Assembly: GCF_000425445.1 (NCBI RefSeq)
Contig: NZ_AUDL01000008.1
Coordinates: 434,001-498,000, forward strand
Source: Flavobacterium denitrificans DSM 15936
GTDB taxonomy: Bacteria; Bacteroidota; Bacteroidia; Flavobacteriales; Flavobacteriaceae
Reading direction: 5' to 3'
DNA length: 64,000 bases
Position 1 is the stretch's first letter, and each line of letters opens with the position of its first letter. Made by a program: the position numbers and the translations under genes. The notes beneath the pieces are model-generated. The model was given only the letters and a program-made list of their open reading frames with translations. It was not told where the DNA came from and searched no databases. Of this stretch, positions 28,405-37,622 are shown one piece after another.

Positions 28405-31400
28405 ATGAAACTAAAGTTCAATGGATTCTTAGTACTTTTCTTAGTACTAGTGGCGCAACTTACTTTTGCGCAAGAAAGAGCCGTTTCGGGAACTGTTTCT
28501 GATAATGCAGGAATGCCTTTGCCAGGTGTAAGTGTATTAGTTAAAGGAACAAAAGCTGGAACGCAAACTGATTTTGACGGTAAATTTACTATCAAAGCAT
28601 CATCAAGCCAAGTTTTGGTATTTAGCTACATTGGGATGAAAACTCAAGAAATAGCTGCGAGTTCATCTGTAGTTAATGTAAAAATGGCTGGAGATGCTCA
28701 AGAACTTGAAGGTGTTGTAGTTACAACAGCTTTAGGTATTAAAAGAGAGAAAAAATCTCTAGGATATGCTACTCAAAAAATTGATGGAGACGAGGTAAAC
28801 AAAACACCTTCAACTAACTTTGTTAACAGTATGTCTGGTAAAGTTGCCGGTCTTCAAATCAAAAACAACAACAACTTAGGTGGATCTACAAACGTTGTAA
28901 TTAGAGGTTACAAATCTATTGGTTTCAACAACCAGGCTTTATTCGTTATTGATGGAGTTCCAGTTGACAACAACGAGGTTCTTGGTAACACATCTTCACA
29001 AAAACAAGCTGGTGCTGGTTATGACTATGGTAACGCTGCTTCTGACATCAACCCTGCAGACATCGAATCTGTAAACGTTTTGAAAGGTGCTGCTGCAACT
29101 GCACTTTACGGATCTAGAGCTGCGAATGGTGCGATCATGATCACAACTAAAAAAGGAAAACAACAAAATGGTCTTGGAGTTTCTTTGAGTTCAAGTGTTA
29201 GTATTGGTACTGTTGACAAATCTACATTTGCAAAATACCAAACACAATATGGACAAGGTTATTTTCCATCTTTCAGAACTACTTTTGATGTTGATGGTAA
29301 CGGTAGTTTAGACAACACAGTAAGAACAAACCATGATGCTTCATTTGGTCCTGCTTACGATTCTTCTCTAATGGTTTTTGGATGGGATTCATTTGTTCCA
29401 GAATCTTCAACTTACAAAACTGCACGTCCATGGCAAATTGCTAAGCACGGCCCAATTGATTTCTTTGAAAACCCTGTTGTAAACACTAACACAATTGCTG
29501 TTAATGGTGGAAATGACAAAGGAACTTTCAACTTATCTTACACTAATTTAAGCTCAACTGGTCTTATGCCAAACAGCGAGCAAAAGAAAAACTCTTTCTT
29601 AGGTAATGCTAGCTATAAATTAACTGACAAATTAACTGCTTCTTTCTTTGCTAACTATGTAGTTACAGATACAAAAGGAAGAAACGGAACTGGATACAAC
29701 GGTAACTTAGTTTCTGGATTCAGACAATGGTGGGGTACTAACGTTGACGTATTGGAGCAAAGAGCTATCTACCAACAAACAGGAAAAAACTATACTTGGA
29801 ATGCTAACAGCCCAACAAATATTACTCCTGCTTTCTGGAACAACCCTTACTTCCAACTTTACGAAAACTACGAAAGTGATACAAGAAATAGATTCTTAGG
29901 AAATGCAAGTTTAAACTACAAAATCACAAGCTGGTTAGACGCAACTGGTAGAGTTTCTGTGGATACTTATTCAGATTTCCAAGAAGAAAGAAGAGCTAAC
30001 GGTTCTTACGCTGGAGATCCATTCGGTATTGCTAGAAGCAATGAAGAATCAGGATACCAAAGACTTAACAGAAACTACTCTGAGTTTAACTACGATTTGA
30101 TGTTAAACTTCAACACTAACTTAAATGAAAATTTAAACTTAAAAGGAGTAGCAGGTATCAACATTAGAAGACAACAAGTTGATCAAATTTTAGCATCAAC
30201 TTCAGGAGGTCTTTACGTTCCAAAATTATTTGCTTTAACTAACTCTGTAAACACGGTTGAAAAACCAGTTGAAGCTATGTCTGACAAAGGAGTAAACGGA
30301 TACTATATCAGTGCTTCTTTAGGATATAAAGATTATTTATTCCTAGATGCAACATTAAGAAGAGACGTTTCTTCTACGTTACCAAGTGATAACAATGAGT
30401 ACTACTATCCTTCTGTTTCTGGAAGTTATGTTTTCTCAAACACATTACAACAAGATTGGTTAACATTAGGAAAAGTTAGATTAGGTTATGCAGAAGTTGG
30501 TAACGATGCACCTTTTGCTAAAACATTAGATACTTACACAAGTAACTCTCCATTTGGAACTCCATTATACTCTGTTCCATCAACAAGAAACAATCCTGAT
30601 TTGAAACCAGAAAGAACAAAAAGCTGGGAAGCTGGTTTAGAGATGCAAATGTTCCAAAGAAGAGTTGGTTTAGATTTATCTGTTTACAAAACTAACACTG
30701 TAGATCAAATTGTTGACTTGCCAGTTTCTGAAGCGACAGGTTATACTAAATTATTCAAAAACGTAGGTAACATTGAAAACAAAGGTATCGAAGCTACTTT
30801 AACTTTAGTTCCTGTTAAAATGGAGAACTTCACTTGGACAATGGTTACAAACTGGGCAAAAAACAAAAACAAAGTTATTGCTTTAGATGAAGGTATCGAT
30901 AACTACCAACTTGGTTCTTTCCAAGGAGGAATCACAATCAACGCTACAGTTGGTCAACCGTACGGAACAATCCAAGGATCTGATTACGTTTACTTAAATG
31001 GACAAAGAGTAATTGATCCTGCAACAGGAAAATACCAAATTACTGGTACAAATGATAATGTAATTGGAAACTTTACACCAGACTGGACAGGTGGTATCAA
31101 CAACATCTTTAATTACAAAAGATTCTCTTTCAGCTTCTTAATCGACGTACAACAAGGTGGCGATGTATTCTCTCTTGATAGATGGTATGGAGAAGGTTCT
31201 GGTTTATACACTAACACGGTTTACACAAACGACTTAGGAAATCCAGTAAGAAATACAATTGCTGATGGTGGTGGACACATCCTTCCAGGTGTTTATCCTG
31301 ATGGAACACCAAACACAACAAGAATTGAAGCTAATGACGGAACTGACGGATCATTCGGTTACTTAGGTTCTGCAAATAAAGACTATGTTTACGATGCTTC

Positions 31401-31635
31401 TTATGTTAAACTTCGTGAGCTAACATTAGGTTATACTTTTGACAAAAAAGTATTAGGCGGTGCATTTCAAGAACTTTATTTAGGTGTATCTGGAAACAAC
31501 TTATGGATCATCCATAAAAACTTGCCAGATGCTGATCCTGAAGCAGGTTTAAGTGCTGGAAATTTACAAGGATACCAATCTGGGGTTCTACCAACAACAA
31601 AAACTTTTGCTGTAAATTTAAAAGCTAAATTCTAA
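28405..31635 (+). CDS. SusC/RagA family TonB-linked outer membrane transporter
   Basis: A 1076-residue SusC-type transporter that imports oligomers captured by its lid lipoprotein, energised by TonB-ExbBD. The order is: signal peptide (1-22, AQLTFAQ), carboxypeptidase-regulatory-like domain (about 25-105, VSGTVSDNAGMPLPGVSVLV and TDFDGKFTI), a linker ELEGVVVTTALG, the plug (about 115-250, with QALFVIDGVPVDNN and ATALYGSRAANGAIMITTKKG), then a 22-strand barrel ending FAVNLKAKF. It is co-transcribed with the SusD gene 10 bp downstream. No glycoside hydrolase, peptidase or regulator gene is next to the pair, so the substrate cannot be inferred. Codon use appears biased as in highly expressed genes. 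Confidence 0.95.
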   Translation: MKLKFNGFLVLFLVLVAQLTFAQERAVSGTVSDNAGMPLPGVSVLVKGTKAGTQTDFDGKFTIKASSSQVLVFSYIGMKTQEIAASSSVVNVKMAGDAQELEGVVVTTALGIKREKKSLGYATQKIDGDEVNKTPSTNFVNSMSGKVAGLQIKNNNNLGGSTNVVIRGYKSIGFNNQALFVIDGVPVDNNEVLGNTSSQKQAGAGYDYGNAASDINPADIESVNVLKGAAATALYGSRAANGAIMITTKKGKQQNGLGVSLSSSVSIGTVDKSTFAKYQTQYGQGYFPSFRTTFDVDGNGSLDNTVRTNHDASFGPAYDSSLMVFGWDSFVPESSTYKTARPWQIAKHGPIDFFENPVVNTNTIAVNGGNDKGTFNLSYTNLSSTGLMPNSEQKKNSFLGNASYKLTDKLTASFFANYVVTDTKGRNGTGYNGNLVSGFRQWWGTNVDVLEQRAIYQQTGKNYTWNANSPTNITPAFWNNPYFQLYENYESDTRNRFLGNASLNYKITSWLDATGRVSVDTYSDFQEERRANGSYAGDPFGIARSNEESGYQRLNRNYSEFNYDLMLNFNTNLNENLNLKGVAGINIRRQQVDQILASTSGGLYVPKLFALTNSVNTVEKPVEAMSDKGVNGYYISASLGYKDYLFLDATLRRDVSSTLPSDNNEYYYPSVSGSYVFSNTLQQDWLTLGKVRLGYAEVGNDAPFAKTLDTYTSNSPFGTPLYSVPSTRNNPDLKPERTKSWEAGLEMQMFQRRVGLDLSVYKTNTVDQIVDLPVSEATGYTKLFKNVGNIENKGIEATLTLVPVKMENFTWTMVTNWAKNKNKVIALDEGIDNYQLGSFQGGITINATVGQPYGTIQGSDYVYLNGQRVIDPATGKYQITGTNDNVIGNFTPDWTGGINNIFNYKRFSFSFLIDVQQGGDVFSLDRWYGEGSGLYTNTVYTNDLGNPVRNTIADGGGHILPGVYPDGTPNTTRIEANDGTDGSFGYLGSANKDYVYDASYVKLRELTLGYTFDKKVLGGAFQELYLGVSGNNLWIIHKNLPDADPEAGLSAGNLQGYQSGVLPTTKTFAVNLKAKF

Positions 31636-31645
31636 TTAAGAAAAC

Positions 31646-33133
31646 ATGAAAAAAATAATTATATTCATAGGAATATTAACGCTTACATGGGGATGTAACG
31701 ATGATAGCCTAACCGATTTAAACGTAGATACCAAAAACCCTAGCTCTGGAGTTCCATCTGGTGCTTTACTTGGTAATGCGGAAAAGGATCTTTTTGACCA
31801 AATGACCAATACTAATGTTAACACAAACGTTTTTAGACTTTGGGCTCAACATTGGTCAGAAACAACGTATCTTGACGAATCAAACTATGATATCTTACAG
31901 AGAAACGTTCCAGATGGCCACTGGCAAATCTTGTACCGTGATGTACTTAAAGACTTGAAAGAGGCTACTAAACTTACTGATGCTGAAGAAACTGTAACTC
32001 CAGCTGAGCTAAAAATAAAAACAAACAAGCTTGCTATTATTGAAATTTTGAATGTTTATACATACACTATTTTAGTTGATACATTTGGTAATGTTCCTTA
32101 CACTGAAGCATTAGACCCAGATGCACACCCAAGCCCAGCTTATGATGATGCAAAAGTAATTTATGCTGATTTATTCAAAAGATTAGATGCTGCAATTGCT
32201 AAACTTGATGTTTCTGCAAAAAGTTTTGGAGAATCTGATTTCATCTATGCTGGAGATGTTGCACACTGGAAAAAATTTGCAAATTCATTGAAATTGCGTA
32301 TGGCAATTACAGTTGCTGATGAACCAACTTTAGCCGCTACAGCGAAAACTGCTGCTGAGCAAGCTGCTGCTGCTGGTCTTATTGCTTCTGCTGCTGACAA
32401 TGCAACATTACAATACAAATCAACTCAACCAAATACAAACCCTTTATATGAGGATCTTGTAACAAGTGGAAGATATGATTTTGTTGCTGCTGCACCACTA
32501 GTAACAAAAATGAACACACTAAATGACCCAAGAAGACCAAACTACTACATTCCAGTTGGAGGTGTATTTGTTGGTGCTCCTTATGCTCAAGGTGTAGATT
32601 TTGAATCTTACTCTTCTGCTGGTGACCCAGCTGATGATGAAGGAGATCATACAAGATTATTAGACCCAACATTAGAAGGTTTATTACTTGACTACACTGA
32701 AGTTGAGTTTTACTTAGCTGAAGCTGTTGAAAGAGGTTTTGCTGTTGGTGGTACTGCTGCTGGGCATTACAACAATGCAATTACATCTTCAATCCTTTAC
32801 TGGGGTGGAACTAGTGCAGAAGCAACTGCTTACTTAGCTCAACCAGCTGTTGCTTATGCAACAGCAACTGGTACTTGGAAACAAAAAATTGGTGAGCAAG
32901 CTTGGATTGGTTTCTACAACAGAGGTTATGAGGCTTGGACATCTTGGAGAAGATTAGACTTCCCAGTTTTAACTGCTCCATCTTCTGCAGTTCCTGCTGC
33001 TGAAGGACAAGTTCCAAAAAGATTTACTTACCCAGTATTAGAACAAACATTAAATAAAGCTAACTATCAAGCTGCGGGAACTGCAGTAGGTGGCGATAAG
33101 CTTAAAACAAAACTTTTCTGGGATAAATTCTAA
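31646..33133 (+). CDS. SusD/RagB family nutrient-binding lipoprotein (SusD_2-like)
   Basis: A 495-residue surface lipoprotein that forms the substrate-capturing lid over its SusC partner. The signal ends TLTWGC (Cys17), followed by NDDSLTDLN, an acidic surface-export signal. The helical SusD fold is suggested by segments such as LAIIEILNVYTYTILVDTFGNVPYTEAL (TPR-like helices), WKKFANSLKLRMAI, and the C-terminal YRGYEAWTSWRR-type block (FYNRGYEAWTSWRRLDFP), features of the SusD_2 (PF12771-like) branch. An Ala-rich helix lies around residues 228-250. It pairs with the SusC upstream and the operon ends at the terminator 33161-33191. Confidence 0.92.
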   Translation: MKKIIIFIGILTLTWGCNDDSLTDLNVDTKNPSSGVPSGALLGNAEKDLFDQMTNTNVNTNVFRLWAQHWSETTYLDESNYDILQRNVPDGHWQILYRDVLKDLKEATKLTDAEETVTPAELKIKTNKLAIIEILNVYTYTILVDTFGNVPYTEALDPDAHPSPAYDDAKVIYADLFKRLDAAIAKLDVSAKSFGESDFIYAGDVAHWKKFANSLKLRMAITVADEPTLAATAKTAAEQAAAAGLIASAADNATLQYKSTQPNTNPLYEDLVTSGRYDFVAAAPLVTKMNTLNDPRRPNYYIPVGGVFVGAPYAQGVDFESYSSAGDPADDEGDHTRLLDPTLEGLLLDYTEVEFYLAEAVERGFAVGGTAAGHYNNAITSSILYWGGTSAEATAYLAQPAVAYATATGTWKQKIGEQAWIGFYNRGYEAWTSWRRLDFPVLTAPSSAVPAAEGQVPKRFTYPVLEQTLNKANYQAAGTAVGGDKLKTKLFWDKF

Positions 33134-33160
33134 TTTTAAACCGAAAGTCTTAATATTAAA

Positions 33161-33191
33161 ACCACTCTGTTCATTCAGAGTGGTTTTTTTT
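33161..33191 (+). terminator. Terminator of the SusC/SusD operon
   Basis: ACCACTCTG (33161-33169) pairs perfectly with CAGAGTGGT (33176-33184) around a 6-nt loop and is followed by a run of eight T. It lies 27 bp past the SusD stop. Confidence 0.92.
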
Positions 33192-33208
33192 TATATAAAC
33201 AATATACC

Positions 33209-33216
33209 TATATTTG
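33209..33216 (+). promoter_or_regulatory. -7 element of rlmB, predicting a leaderless or near-leaderless mRNA
   Basis: TATATTTG is a full match to TAnnTTTG and ends only 4 nt before the rlmB ATG at 33221. With the usual start a few bases after the -7 box, transcription would begin at or within 2-3 nt of the start codon. The -33 region overlaps the T-run of the upstream terminator and has no clear TTG. Confidence 0.5.
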
Positions 33217-33220
33217 CAAC

Positions 33221-33955
33221 ATGGAAAAAGAACATCAAATATTTGGAATTAGAGCCATTATAGAAGCAATTCAGGCAGGAAAAGAAGTTGACAAGGTATT
33301 TATACAAAAAGATATTTCTGGAGAATTAATGAAAGATTTAATGAAGGTGATGAAACGTGCCAACATTAATTTCTCTTACGTTCCTGTTGAAAAACTAAAT
33401 CGCTTGACGCCAAATAATCACCAAGGTGCTGTTGCAACAATATCACCGATTGGTTTTATGGAATTAGAACAATTAGTTGAATCAACAATTGAGTCTGGTG
33501 CTAAACCTTTATTTTTAATTTTAGACCAAATTTCTGATGCAAGAAACTTTGGAGCTATTATCAGAACTGCAGAATGTACTGGTGTAAATGGAATCATTAT
33601 TCAAAAAGCAGGATCAGCTCCTGTAAATGGCGACACAGTGAAAACTTCAGCTGGAGCTGTTTTTAATGTACCAATCTGCAAAGTTGAGCATATCAAAGAC
33701 GCAATATTTTATTTGCAAGGATCAGGAATCAAAACAGTTGCCGCAACTGAAAAAACAGATCAAAACATTTACGACATAACATTGAGTGAACCTGTCGCAA
33801 TCATTATGGGTTCTGAAGACAGAGGAATAAATCCATCAGTACTAAAAATTGTAGACGAAAAAGCAAAACTACCAATGTTTGGATCAATTGGCTCATTAAA
33901 TGTCTCAGTAGCCTGTGGCGCATTTTTATACGAAACGGTTCGTCAAAGAAGTTAA
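33221..33955 (+). CDS. rlmB: 23S rRNA (guanosine-2251-2'-O)-methyltransferase
   Basis: A 244-residue SpoU/TrmH-class (SPOUT) methyltransferase that 2'-O-methylates G2251 in the 23S P loop. The N-terminal substrate-binding domain (EKEHQIFGIRAIIEAI) is followed by the knotted catalytic domain with motif 1 LDQISDARNFGAIIRTAECTG-type (ARNFGAIIRTAE), motif 2 IIMGSEDRGI and motif 3 IGSLNVSVACGAFLYE. Length is normal. It stands alone between the SusCD terminator and a DUF2490 gene. Confidence 0.93.
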   Translation: MEKEHQIFGIRAIIEAIQAGKEVDKVFIQKDISGELMKDLMKVMKRANINFSYVPVEKLNRLTPNNHQGAVATISPIGFMELEQLVESTIESGAKPLFLILDQISDARNFGAIIRTAECTGVNGIIIQKAGSAPVNGDTVKTSAGAVFNVPICKVEHIKDAIFYLQGSGIKTVAATEKTDQNIYDITLSEPVAIIMGSEDRGINPSVLKIVDEKAKLPMFGSIGSLNVSVACGAFLYETVRQRS

Positions 33956-34007
33956 ACCGCATCACAGTTAGGATTAGAATGAATAATTAAATTCCAACAA
34001 TTAATTA

Positions 34008-34811
34008 ATGCTTTCAAAATCTGATTTAAAACAAAAACGCACTTTTTTCCGATTGCTGTTTGTTCTTTTTATAGCAACAAACAGCTACGGACAAAATACC
34101 ACATATAATCAATTTTGGAATGAAATTCAGTTCAATCAGACGATAAACAAAAAATGGTCTACTGAAATAGATGTGGCTGCAGCTTACAGTGGAACAGAAT
34201 CTTCGTCAAACATCTTTGAAAATACTATTCAAAGATCTTTTAGGGCTTGGGGACATTACTATTTTTCCCCACGATGGAAATTCTCTACTTTCCTAGCTTA
34301 TTTCAACAACAAAGACGTTCCGGAAATTGGGCAATTTGAATCACCAGAATGGCGTTTTGCACTTCAAGGAATTTATTATTTTCATAAAACTGGCTACACC
34401 TTAAGCACGCGAATGCGCACTGAATTTCGCCATATGAGAAATCAAGATGATGATTATGAAAACGTATTCAGGTACAGACAACAAATAAAATACATCCAAC
34501 CGCTAAACAGCAAAGTATTGAGATCTGGCGTCGTATATGCAATAGCATCTGATGAACTTTATTTCAAATCTGGAGCAAAAGTAACTGGAGAAAGTTTCTT
34601 TGACCGAAATAGATTAAATATTGGGGCTGGCTATTTATTTACTGATGACATTCAGTTTGAGTTAACATATTGCAATGAATACCTTCCTAGAAACAGTGGA
34701 AATCAAGTAACAAATGCAGCTTCGGTTACTATTACTTTTAATAATCTAATTAGAAATCTTCAAAAGAAAATAAAACACAATGCGCAAAGTGAAATTAAAG
34801 ACGAAGACTAA
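34008..34811 (+). CDS. DUF2490 domain outer-membrane-associated protein
   Basis: A 267-residue exported protein with a signal peptide near residues 12-30 (FFRLLFVLFIATNSYGQ). The remainder is a predicted beta barrel with many alternating aromatic strands, matching DUF2490: NQFWNEIQFNQTINKKWSTEID at the start, RMRTEFRHMRNQDD in the middle, and ELTYCNEYLPRNSGN near the end. Members are thought to be outer-membrane barrels of unknown function. It follows rlmB by 52 bp and converges on the next gene with a 6-bp gap. Confidence 0.75.
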   Translation: MLSKSDLKQKRTFFRLLFVLFIATNSYGQNTTYNQFWNEIQFNQTINKKWSTEIDVAAAYSGTESSSNIFENTIQRSFRAWGHYYFSPRWKFSTFLAYFNNKDVPEIGQFESPEWRFALQGIYYFHKTGYTLSTRMRTEFRHMRNQDDDYENVFRYRQQIKYIQPLNSKVLRSGVVYAIASDELYFKSGAKVTGESFFDRNRLNIGAGYLFTDDIQFELTYCNEYLPRNSGNQVTNAASVTITFNNLIRNLQKKIKHNAQSEIKDED

Positions 34812-34817
34812 ACTATA

Positions 34818-35321
34818 TCAATCTTCTTTTTTCAAAAAACATTCAAGCTGTTCCCTAATAGCATCTTTATGAAGCTTGAAATTATAACTTCTTATAAACT
34901 CCGTCCCTTGCATATTGATTTCTGCAGTCACAGCATCAAACTGAGAAAAAGAACTCACATCATTTTTATCAATTAAATACAGTACCTGCATGATTGAATC
35001 ATTATGAATATACTGCGTATCATAATGTGTCAATTTGTAGATTTTATTATCTGCTAAATGTATGATTAAATCATCTTTGATTTTTTTCCCTTCTTTTTTT
35101 GACGGAAAAGGAGTTGGTTGCAAAGCAATAAAATAATGTTCTTCGTCTGTAACAATATTTATTTTTAATGATTTAGTGTTTGTGGTATAAAAGACTGCAG
35201 GTTCAAAATAATACATCATTGTACCGTCTGCGAGCACTTTATTCTTCACATCACATTGTGCGATAGTCTCGAAGCTGATTAAAATAAAAAAAATCAAAAT
35301 TGCATAACTGACCATTCTCAT
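34818..35321 (-). CDS. Exported protein of unknown function
   Basis: A 167-residue protein with a signal peptide (MRMVSYAILIFFILISFETIAQ; predicted cleavage after AQ or before CD). The mature part appears beta-rich with an amphipathic C-terminus (HKDAIREQLECFLKKED). The segment SFSQFDAVTAEINMQGTEF resembles ligand- or substrate-binding beta sandwich proteins, but I recognise no family. It lies between DUF2490 and rhomboid genes and is probably transcribed on its own. Confidence 0.65.
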   Translation of the reverse strand: MRMVSYAILIFFILISFETIAQCDVKNKVLADGTMMYYFEPAVFYTTNTKSLKINIVTDEEHYFIALQPTPFPSKKEGKKIKDDLIIHLADNKIYKLTHYDTQYIHNDSIMQVLYLIDKNDVSSFSQFDAVTAEINMQGTEFIRSYNFKLHKDAIREQLECFLKKED

Positions 35322-35385
35322 ACTAAACCAAATTAAAATACTCCTAACAAAAATAATCTTTTTAAATCAAATCCATAATCAACAT

Positions 35386-36150
35386 TTAGGATTTATCCTG
35401 TGATTCTGTTTTGGTTACAACATAATAAACCGGAAAGTTTGAACTAAAATAAGTATTGCCCAAATCTTCATCTACTTCAGGTTTTTCAACAGGAACAAAA
35501 TTTCCGTTGTCATCAAAATGCTTCATGAAAGGATCATTTTTTGGGTTAAAGTCGGGTCTTTGCCAATCGTAAACAATAGGTTTGGCATATTCTGGCGTTT
35601 TATAAAGAAATGAAAGTACAAATCCAGTAATTAAACCTGCTAAATGACCTTCCCAAGAAATTGCAGCATCAACATCAGGAAAAACATACCAAATCATTCC
35701 CCCATATAATAAAATTACTGATAGCGAAAGCGCAACCAAACGATAATAGCCCGTTTGAATTCCTTTAAAAAATATAAAACTCACCAAAACATAAATCAAT
35801 CCGCTTGCTCCAATATGATAATTTTCGCGACCAATAATCCAAGTTATTAAACCCGAAAATAAAATTCCATAACCAATAACCGGAACAGTTTGTTTTGGAT
35901 AGAAATATTGCAATGCTGCCAACAAAACCAAAAGCGGAATTGAATTATTGTATAAGTGTTCCAAATTTTCATGAATAAAAGGACTAAACAAAATGCCTTG
36001 CAAACCCGAAAAATCCCTTGGATAAATTCCGTTTTGATAAAAATCAAAATCAAACCGAATTTGGAACCAGTATACGATCCACAAAAAAAGGACAAAAAAT
36101 AAAGGAAGCCCTATTACAGCAGTAGAAAATTTAAAATCTTTATCATTCAT
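35386..36150 (-). CDS. Rhomboid family intramembrane serine protease
   Basis: A 254-residue, six-helix rhomboid. The catalytic Ser is Ser116 in HIGASGLIYV (GxSG motif) and the catalytic His is His169 in WEGHLAGLITG. The helix-2 block HENLEHLYNNSIPLL carries the conserved His and Asn that form the oxyanion site. Rhomboids cut membrane-anchored proteins within the bilayer. The C-terminal 60 residues are a soluble, acidic extension in the cytoplasm (PFMKHFDDNGNFVPVEKPEVDEDLG) beyond the core. Substrate unknown. A possible -7 box lies upstream at 36193-36200. Confidence 0.92.
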   Translation of the reverse strand: MNDKDFKFSTAVIGLPLFFVLFLWIVYWFQIRFDFDFYQNGIYPRDFSGLQGILFSPFIHENLEHLYNNSIPLLVLLAALQYFYPKQTVPVIGYGILFSGLITWIIGRENYHIGASGLIYVLVSFIFFKGIQTGYYRLVALSLSVILLYGGMIWYVFPDVDAAISWEGHLAGLITGFVLSFLYKTPEYAKPIVYDWQRPDFNPKNDPFMKHFDDNGNFVPVEKPEVDEDLGNTYFSSNFPVYYVVTKTESQDKS

Positions 36151-36192
36151 CTTTTAAGAAATCAATTCAATTATTGGCATCAAAAAACTATC

Positions 36193-36200
36193 CAAATCTA
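36193..36200 (-). promoter_or_regulatory. Possible -7 element of the rhomboid gene
   Basis: Minus-strand TAGATTTG matches TAnnTTTG, 42 nt before the start codon. A TTG on the same strand lies 23 nt further upstream (36224-36226), slightly too far for a perfect promoter. Confidence 0.38.
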
Positions 36201-36331
36201 ATTTACTGATAAAATGTCAGGAGCAAGTATCATCGTATAAAATTGTTATCGTCAGTAACAAAAGTTTATCTGAAAGAAAGGTTTAACTTCTCAAAACAAT
36301 AAAATATATTCTAAAATAGTAATTTTACAAA

Positions 36332-37609
36332 ATGGAAGCACCGTTAGCCGAGCGTATTCGCCCACAGAAATTAGAAGATTATGTAAGTCAGAGTCATTTG
36401 GTTGGCCCAAATGGATCATTGACGCAACAAATTTCAAAAGGAATTATTCCATCATTAATCTTTTGGGGGCCACCAGGAACGGGAAAAACCACATTGGCAC
36501 AAATTATTGCACAGGAGTCAAAACGTCCGTTTTATATCCTTAGCGCGATAAACTCAGGCGTAAAAGACATTCGCGACGTAATTGACAAAGCAAAACAAAG
36601 CGGCGGCTTGTTTACTGCTAAAAATCCGATTTTATTTATTGACGAGATTCATCGTTTTAGCAAATCACAACAGGACTCGCTTTTAGCAGCAGTCGAGAAA
36701 GGCTGGATCACTCTAGTTGGTGCAACAACTGAAAACCCAAGTTTTGAAGTTATTCCTGCATTATTGTCGCGTTGTCAGGTTTACATCTTAAATGCGTTTA
36801 CAAAAGAAGATCTCGAGGCGCTATTGCATCGCGCAATGAAAGCAGACACTTACCTTGCTTCAAAAAAAATAATTTTAAAAGAAACTGAAGCTTTATTACG
36901 ACTTTCAGGCGGAGATGGTAGAAAACTGCTCAATATTTTTGAGCTAGTTGTAAATGCTTCTGCAGGCGATGAAATTACAATCACAAATGATCGTGTTTTT
37001 GAACTTGTGCAACAAAACACTGTTTTATATGACAAAACGGGTGAACAGCATTATGATATTATTTCTGCATTTATAAAATCCATTCGTGGAAGCGATCCCA
37101 ACGGAGCTGTTTACTGGCTTGCTCGAATGATTGAAGGCGGCGAAGATGTAAAATTCATTGCGAGAAGAATGCTGATTTTAGCAAGCGAAGATATTGGAAA
37201 TGCCAATCCGACGGCATTAATAATGGCTAACAATACTTTTCAAGCCGTAACAACTATTGGTTATCCTGAAAGCCGTATTATTCTAAGCCAATGCGCAATT
37301 TACTTAGCAACATCTCCTAAAAGTAATGCTTCTTATATAGCAATTGGAAATGCACAGCAATTGGTAAAACAAACCGGAGATCTGCCGGTTCCGCTTCATT
37401 TAAGAAATGCACCAACCAAACTAATGAAAGAACTGGGTTATGGTGATGACTATAAATATTCGCATGATTATGCCAATAATTTTGCTGAACAGGAATTTTT
37501 ACCTGATGCCATAAAACAAACGGTTCTTTACAATCCGGGGAACAATTCTAGAGAGAACAGTACCCGCGAATTTTTAAAGAACCGCTGGAAAGATAAATAC
37601 GGTTATTAA
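36332..37609 (+). CDS. rarA: Replication-associated recombination protein A (RarA/MgsA) AAA+ ATPase
   Basis: A 425-residue clamp-loader-like AAA+ ATPase that acts at stalled replication forks. It has [23 protein letters not shown] at the N-terminus, Walker [14 protein letters not shown], Walker [11 protein letters not shown], sensor 1 [11 protein letters not shown] and the arginine-finger/sensor 2 region [10 protein letters not shown]. The C-terminal tetramerisation domain contains [23 protein letters not shown]. Length is typical. A TAATTTTA box ending 4 nt before the ATG is close to the -7 consensus. Confidence 0.95.
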   Translation: MEAPLAERIRPQKLEDYVSQSHLVGPNGSLTQQISKGIIPSLIFWGPPGTGKTTLAQIIAQESKRPFYILSAINSGVKDIRDVIDKAKQSGGLFTAKNPILFIDEIHRFSKSQQDSLLAAVEKGWITLVGATTENPSFEVIPALLSRCQVYILNAFTKEDLEALLHRAMKADTYLASKKIILKETEALLRLSGGDGRKLLNIFELVVNASAGDEITITNDRVFELVQQNTVLYDKTGEQHYDIISAFIKSIRGSDPNGAVYWLARMIEGGEDVKFIARRMLILASEDIGNANPTALIMANNTFQAVTTIGYPESRIILSQCAIYLATSPKSNASYIAIGNAQQLVKQTGDLPVPLHLRNAPTKLMKELGYGDDYKYSHDYANNFAEQEFLPDAIKQTVLYNPGNNSRENSTREFLKNRWKDKYGY

Positions 37610-37622
37610 ACCGAATTTTATT

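Noticed and set aside
32379..33017. Open frames on the minus strand within the SusD gene (133 and 68 codons).
   Set aside because: They are rich in Gln/His/Leu because they read the complement of Ala-rich GCT repeats; no homology, signal or promoter.
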